Source of the DNA: Paludibacteraceae bacterium
Lineage (GTDB): Bacteria > Bacteroidota > Bacteroidia > Bacteroidales > Paludibacteraceae
Length of the DNA: 64,000 nucleotides
NCBI GenBank assembly: GCA_024399955.1
Contig: JAKSNH010000010.1
Location: 1-64,000, forward strand
Reading direction: 5' to 3'
Shown here: piece after piece, positions 60,601-64,000 of the stretch
Position numbering within the stretch: position 1 is the stretch's first letter
How the letters are laid out: every line of letters begins with the position of its first letter
Notes under the pieces: model-generated
What the model saw: the letters and a program-made list of their open reading frames with translations, nothing else
Databases searched by the model: none
What the model was told of the DNA's origin: nothing
Translations under genes and position numbers: made by a program

Positions 60601-63600
60601 ACGAATCACCAGCCTTACCTACTAATGTCGGACAAGGAATCTTCTCATCTTGCTCAGCCACCGTAGCATCTACCCAACCAATGAACTGGTTGTACAGACC
60701 GCAACTGAACGTAAAGTCTGGCAAGGTGGTCGGTTGACCTTGTGCCACATAAACATCTCCTGCAGGATTAGGACCACTAACTTCTACATTATTGATAACG
60801 TACGTTACGGTGTAAGACGCAGCCCATTGTGCAGTCAGCGTTACATTGCTTGCCGGCATCGTGAAGGTCTCACCTGGTTGGAAGGTACTCTTGCCACCAA
60901 TCTCAACATTAGAACTCCATCCCGTGAAGGCATTTGTGCCCTTGGTTGGGATAGCCGAGCAGATAGTGAACGTAGAGTTGTACGTAGCCGTTGTGCTTTC
61001 GCAATCGCCTGTACCTCCAGCCAAATCGTATGTTACATTAAACGTTGCTCCTATCCATTGTGCATACAATGTCAGGTTTTCATTCAGCGGATTGATTACA
61101 TCACCTTCGTCGTATGCAGTACCGGTGCCATCAGTAGCGGTATTCCAGCCGTTGAAGGTCATACCGGTCGGAGCAGTGAAGGTATTACCTGCTACTGTAG
61201 CCGAAGCGCCTTCTTCGATGACTTCACTTACTACATCTGCACCAGTTCCGCCATTAGCGTTATAGGTAATATGCAATGCAGCCTTGGTTGTGAACTCAAT
61301 CTGAGCCGTTGTACCATATTGGCAATACTCATCATTATCACCTTTCGCGCGTACGTAATATATATAATGTGTACCTGCTGTCAAACCGGTCAAGTCATAA
61401 CTTGTACCATCCAGTACATCTACCCAACTTGCTTGGTCTGCACTTACTTGGTAACCGTTGTTACCGGTAACTTCGCCCCAACTCAACGTAGCCGTTATCA
61501 TGTGGACATCGTTCGCTTCGCCTCCTGTTGGAGCATCCAATGGCGTACAGCAGTGAGTACGATAGTCTTCGTACGTCACACCTGACCACTTAGCATACAG
61601 TGTCAAGTCATTATCCGGCATTACATCCGTTGCAAAGTTCCACGCATTGGTGCATGTATTTTCTTTATACCAACCAATGAAGGAATAGATATTTCCACCT
61701 TCCTCTACATCAGCCGGAGCGGTCGGTTCGGTAATCGTTGCACCATAACTAATTCCCGTATATCCGGCAGGAGCTGTTCCATGACCATTAGCGTTAAAGG
61801 TTACGTCATGGCTATTCAAACTCCAGTTAGCCGTAATCGTCTTAATGCCGGTTGTACCAGCAGTAATTCCGGTAATAGGATTACCATTCTCCGTCCAACC
61901 GGTGAAGGTATAACCGATACGAGTACCAGGATTAACGAATGTGATATTGCTCTCAATTGTATAATTAGCGGGGTTGGTGTTAGTTGCACCTTCCAAGCCC
62001 TCATACGTAATCGCATATTCGTTAGCCTCATAATGAGCCGTGAAGACTACATCATTGCAAGGCATCTCGAAGGTCTCTTCAGGAGTATAGTCCGCAGGCG
62101 AACCGGTAATATCGTCGGTGTTCCAACCCATGAAGGTATAACCGGTCTTATTATCCGGAGCCGGGCAAACAGTCACCTCTTCACCGCAGTAGTGAACAGT
62201 CGAACTGCTGCACAAAGTGCTATAACCGTCTAAGTCGTATGTCACCGTGTAGTTCTGTGCCCAGATAGCAGTTACTACTGCATCTTCGGTCAGTTCCACG
62301 GTCTCACCTGCTTGCTTGGTTGTAGCCTCGCCACCACCAATCGATACACTCCATCCGCGGAAAGTAAATCCATCCTTTGTCGGAGCGGTTGCCAGCGTGA
62401 AGGTACGATCTGCTGCGCTTGCACTTGGTAATGCGAACTGATCACTGTAGTCGCCTGTTCCTGCACCACCATCTAAGTTATAATGCAAACGATAGTAACG
62501 AATGAAACTCAAATTGAAGTTACTCTCGTTGCAATAGTTATCGTGGATATAGAATTTACCAAACTTGCCGGCAAATTCGCCCGATGTCATATTAGGTACA
62601 GTGTTCATCGGTACCGTCTTACTGCGACCGCCTATGAAGTTCACACCCGGATTAACGTCTGCACGTTTAGTTCCAACGTAAACACTTAACGAACTAAAGT
62701 TACTTGGAATCTCTACAATCTCTGTTCCGTATTCTGCACCATTAGTATGAGCAAAGTCAACACTTACCCAACCGGCTTGTCCGTCAACACCAAAGGTCAT
62801 TGCGTAAACAGGTTGGAATGCCAAATGGTAGTTCTCTTCTCCATACCCCGTGTTTATACGGAAGTAACCGATAGCATCTTGACCGGCATACTGTGCACCA
62901 TTATCTCCTCCGCAACCTGCTCCTTGTAAGCCAATCATTGGTACCCAACGTGGATGCCACTCTCTGGACCATTCTCGAGGCATACCATTATACAGAACCT
63001 TTATCCATTCCGAATCGCTATTACTCGGTAATGAGAAGAGACCTTCGGTACGGTATTCATCTGCGGCACCGCCTGCTACAGGAACGAAGCACAAGTCTCC
63101 GTCGGATGAATGTTCATCATTCCAATAGTGCAATCCCCATTCATCACACGTAGAAGATTTTACATTGATTATATAGTGATTACTCTCTATTCCACTGGCA
63201 CTACGAACATAGATGTACTCATTCGTATTAGCCTGAACACCGGTCACCAAACCGTTTTGATCTACCGTCATAGTCGCTCCGTTGCTGGTGTACCATGTAT
63301 ATGGACCACCATACTCAGGACTCGCAGGAGTCAATGTCATATCTAATTGTAATGTACTTCCAACGGTCAACTCATGTAAATCGTCCGCATTTGAAATAGT
63401 AATTGCAGTTACAGCCGTTTCCCATTGAGCAGTCAATGTGATATTACTATTGATATCTTGAATCGTAGCAGCATCAGCAATCAGCGTTCCTGCTGTTACC
63501 GTCGCTCCACCTATCTTAACATCTACATCAGCCACCCAACCTTTGAAGTGATTACCGGTCTTGGTATAAGCATTAGCATCCAAAGTGACACCCTCACCGG

Positions 63601-64000
63601 CTGCGATGTTAGTTACATTCGTCATGCTTCCACCATCTGCACCATTGCCATCAAACGTAATCGTATATGCCGTTGGATAAGTAACGGTGATTTGCGGAGC
63701 GTCACCGGTCATGTTCGTTACATTGATGGTGTAAACGCCAGCAGCACCTGCATGAACATGCACATTATAACCATTCTCATTGAGATGATCCAATGTCCAT
63801 GGCTCATCAGATGTGGTGTATCTGTTACCGTCGCCACTTGCACCATAGTAGGTGTATTCTGTGTTGTTATTGGTCTTACGAATCTTGAAGTCAAAGATGG
63901 ACTCTTTAGCCACGTTACTAACAACGACAACTCCATCGGTGATGGTATAATCAGACCAATTCTCATCTCCATCAAAGTCTGCCCAAACCGTCCAAGTATA
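54641..64000 (-). CDS. Giant repeat-rich secreted protein, 5' end beyond the window
   Basis: At least 3,119 residues; the frame stays open to base 64000 (YTWTVWADFDGDENWSDY at the edge), and the first in-frame GTG at 63913 is not a real start. The visible N-terminal half has about eleven Listeria-Bacteroides (InlB B-type) repeats, each with a YTVTYDLDG-like strand, FxGW and LTLYAQW ending, plus a fibronectin-III-like domain (ATLSWGEVTGNNGYQVS). The second half has beta domains of unknown type repeated several times (for example KFLIAQKVGDDWYALPNNM and RFVIAMKSTNGDSWYALPND). The last residues, EKFILNDHMYIRANGVLFDG, resemble a short conserved tail seen on many secreted Bacteroidales proteins. 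Adhesion is likely but inferred. Confidence 0.85.
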   Translation of the reverse strand, partial: YTWTVWADFDGDENWSDYTITDGVVVVSNVAKESIFDFKIRKTNNNTEYTYYGASGDGNRYTTSDEPWTLDHLNENGYNVHVHAGAAGVYTINVTNMTGDAPQITVTYPTAYTITFDGNGADGGSMTNVTNIAAGEGVTLDANAYTKTGNHFKGWVADVDVKIGGATVTAGTLIADAATIQDINSNITLTAQWETAVTAITISNADDLHELTVGSTLQLDMTLTPASPEYGGPYTWYTSNGATMTVDQNGLVTGVQANTNEYIYVRSASGIESNHYIINVKSSTCDEWGLHYWNDEHSSDGDLCFVPVAGGAADEYRTEGLFSLPSNSDSEWIKVLYNGMPREWSREWHPRWVPMIGLQGAGCGGDNGAQYAGQDAIGYFRINTGYGEENYHLAFQPVYAMTFGVDGQAGWVSVDFAHTNGAEYGTEIVEIPSNFSSLSVYVGTKRADVNPGVNFIGGRSKTVPMNTVPNMTSGEFAGKFGKFYIHDNYCNESNFNLSFIRYYRLHYNLDGGAGTGDYSDQFALPSASAADRTFTLATAPTKDGFTFRGWSVSIGGGEATTKQAGETVELTEDAVVTAIWAQNYTVTYDLDGYSTLCSSSTVHYCGEEVTVCPAPDNKTGYTFMGWNTDDITGSPADYTPEETFEMPCNDVVFTAHYEANEYAITYEGLEGATNTNPANYTIESNITFVNPGTRIGYTFTGWTENGNPITGITAGTTGIKTITANWSLNSHDVTFNANGHGTAPAGYTGISYGATITEPTAPADVEEGGNIYSFIGWYKENTCTNAWNFATDVMPDNDLTLYAKWSGVTYEDYRTHCCTPLDAPTGGEANDVHMITATLSWGEVTGNNGYQVSADQASWVDVLDGTSYDLTGLTAGTHYIYYVRAKGDNDEYCQYGTTAQIEFTTKAALHITYNANGGTGADVVSEVIEEGASATVAGNTFTAPTGMTFNGWNTATDGTGTAYDEGDVINPLNENLTLYAQWIGATFNVTYDLAGGTGDCESTTATYNSTFTICSAIPTKGTNAFTGWSSNVEIGGKSTFQPGETFTMPASNVTLTAQWAASYTVTYVINNVEVSGPNPAGDVYVAQGQPTTLPDFTFSCGLYNQFIGWVDATVAEQDEKIPCPTLVGKAGDSFTPTGDITLYALFGHDAENLGWVKQTTISSGKYLMSDGTRVMTGFHNESTSSNYLTATSASDDGNGQYATKPNDAAELEVNVLGDGKFTMMLLSNNQYLAAASSSGSLNPSATITDACKWELMDGSTQPTTDLNPMPQGSIHSVEYTSQGLLGNTSQVRFTCYDKISGKSVPYLYKLINEGYYTTSPTCEIPTSVTVTYNKNTEGDVTMCGNATLEFTTYPHLTEAYTLCAAANVVREGYVLRTWNTAANGTGKNYTPGTVFTELGNNLNLYAQWDRVYTVTFHDKYGSAEATATEVTQASLGSTIDVPAAALDDDCITFVGWTSESTVQSGNPVQPNIVIAAGTGTYTPEEDMHLYAIYSKEGSALDFAPATEGVRSFYLANTALTAYATGTIGTSTTGNKFSSEATTDNATPIFIDYQTSHVGNFKYTIRTANGYLAPASGGTATNFMSQAEPYYWNIVSGSDGGYNIKVSSPTDRQISISGSNFGFYQSATSVKLVPCAASTFWSNPTCAEFVTITFQTVGDITIDWTDSKGSAEDYKDLPINTSITQWPTAQYEGWTFAGWSKVDYSNSSKYAGSFAEDTKNGTIQPDQSDGLYANENATLELIANNNYNMYPIFTKVEETTQFDEAIGGDYYIYFRGSGTRYKDAYTDLDGEYLRVYATNFDGSKFTSTAVCASAATVTFSKRADGNWNLQTKRENKTVYLTNASGNDFATQAAEPGYGWTMEKQGNDSYQIHYVANSDTRNYIRVFDDGSSAITASTFKCYSQDQEHSSMYMPVYIGSCVERTYSSEPSNKAKLQISGAAYITSTAGQGVRSAMAYKVKGSFLKANTTITLTDNAGVAITYLALVDADGKAIKADANGMLEETTAYVVYNPTETTDGIENREICVSALDRSDVAITNEAKGINNIHLRHLPAKFLIAQKVGDDWYALPNNMSNNQTNPAAVKLLSVNEATGTATIYSDVENIYAYTLLAGKASTANMVFNSQATGKTGSALRSSTTESETTMGLYAMSTWSSTKPEYEFTPATEDLKDYTLTNALQNADLGIADGNWVISGDQTVRFFAIDQKPAVNLTLSGDVVLTSANGIEVYGNQTSNLLHISADYTNVAKLRYTYNDGTSDVAVSNSVFRLNYYSFPDKIDYNYADATTANHTIDVSSLTGEVNQTFSVSLKPTAANTMYNYTLTIAALDANNNVMEEKQITLKGRSLPERFVIAMKSTNGDSWYALPNDLATSTSEGSSTKAPIMISVDNTTTPTKALMAPKNTLYKGYSRYEATKHRNAIRFLRADATSNAWITTCSTSQLFIPNYGADKQQFNLLSSDLSAYTITQDEDTRTIAMYGGTIGWYDSGNNKTVYLLPVDASAEPAVFDIVEWFPTKLLIESSQAITNTSVKVGDAEAVAGTAGTTTYGTNLYEVQTGDLTAKAGQAMSVSYTIEATTYAKVVTVPIILSRGTYATSTDLLGGLSAQSKYQDNDLVVRDGATLTVDAAIGTWNKFVNVTIYPTSKVVVPAQTSDEKDVTMTTTTMTLFGGTDEIYNGSEYTLTKYGVPQLVLNGKLVHNATTSGLVYDVRLDATQYYNFALPYTSKYELVTDNKGGEDFTFWTKIYDGATRAAGNNGWVWYNWNADPWAINIGTGYMFAAQPYGGQNYIIIRHPMGYDATENADGHRTSTAEATKAAVDVYAYPSKYDNNAGWNYIANPFMANFTKDLGDGSTGTIQTGRLVEHKVNEKWDGHYEWEEGSKIVRYVTLYDNGSDTYTQLPMSTAVLAPFTGFFVQMAENGTIVFDISGRTNEAPARMLGEDELPSEMEIFLHATCQGQKDDAVLFINDNLHRDNAKEFPNEMTKQENANTLNFYTFGGDDIKMYANGMSYEDAQGWSKAGVKVATAGEYTFSVASDQADYIQQVILRDMDSNTEYDLMSNDAKIYLDKGEMNDRFYVKIVFGKHNIGTGVTERYDTSGPEKFILNDHMYIRANGVLFDGVGKRVKY

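Noticed and set aside
60650..61585. A 311-aa open frame on the plus strand inside the giant protein gene
   Set aside because: It is antisense to a well-supported repeat protein, has no recognisable domain and a biased Cys/Thr/Arg composition. Similar long antisense frames at 49490-50107 and 55928-56221 are rejected for the same reason.

Overview
The window looks like a Bacteroidales chromosome, probably a gut- or rumen-type lineage. The evidence is the recurrent -7 box TAnnTTTG with a TTTG element exactly 19-20 nt upstream, the lack of Shine-Dalgarno motifs, the gene set (gldH, ricT, bS16 with an Ala/Glu/Lys tail, DUF5686, DUF4248, VapE) and very large secreted proteins with Listeria-Bacteroides repeats. 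I cannot name a genus.

1-4.4 kb is an accessory island on the minus strand. It holds a VapE-type P-loop ATPase, a DUF4248 HTH protein, a DUF5675 protein and several small island proteins. Three large copies of a folded element (GTGATGCAG...CTGCATCAC) are interspersed. Between two copies, 7 of 8 substitutions in a 140-bp block keep base pairing, so the fold is under selection. 4.4-15.7 kb is a type 4 BREX phage-defence operon (brxP-brxC-pglZ-brxL) with an unrecognised fifth gene. It begins about 20 bp behind tRNA-Ala(CGC). 15.9-19.7 kb is a second accessory stretch: a Schlafen-type AAA_4/HTH protein, an exported flavodoxin, a RhuM-family protein, and a 42-bp direct repeat that carries the tail of a lost gene.

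19.8-47 kb is mostly core genome: pepD and ansA, an orphan OmpR-type regulator, rpe-xseA-HhH protein, nadB with NlpC/P60 and HAD genes, comF and ychF divergent, a Ca/Na exchanger, a glycosyltransferase, rpsP, the holB-ricT-gldH-trmB-mrp-MATE run, and an operon rbfA-FtsX permease-xerD-DUF5686-surface protein. A three-part HipBST toxin-antitoxin module in the order S-T-B sits 12 bp upstream of rbfA. rpmH follows.

47.1-47.7 kb is non-coding and repeat-rich: a 19-bp inverted repeat touching the rpmH promoter, palindromic units, an 11-bp array and a 7-bp array. 47.7-64 kb encodes the secreted surface: a 2,049-aa protein joining an M6 metalloprotease to an endonuclease I domain, a 125-aa protein with a possible C-terminal sorting signal, and a giant protein of at least 3,119 residues that continues past the right edge.

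Several unrelated promoters (AAA_4 gene, rhuM, ansA, rpe, nadB, comF/ychF) share a palindromic -33 region of the TTTGCATATATGCAAA type at a fixed 20-nt spacing, which suggests a shared regulator or an extended promoter class.
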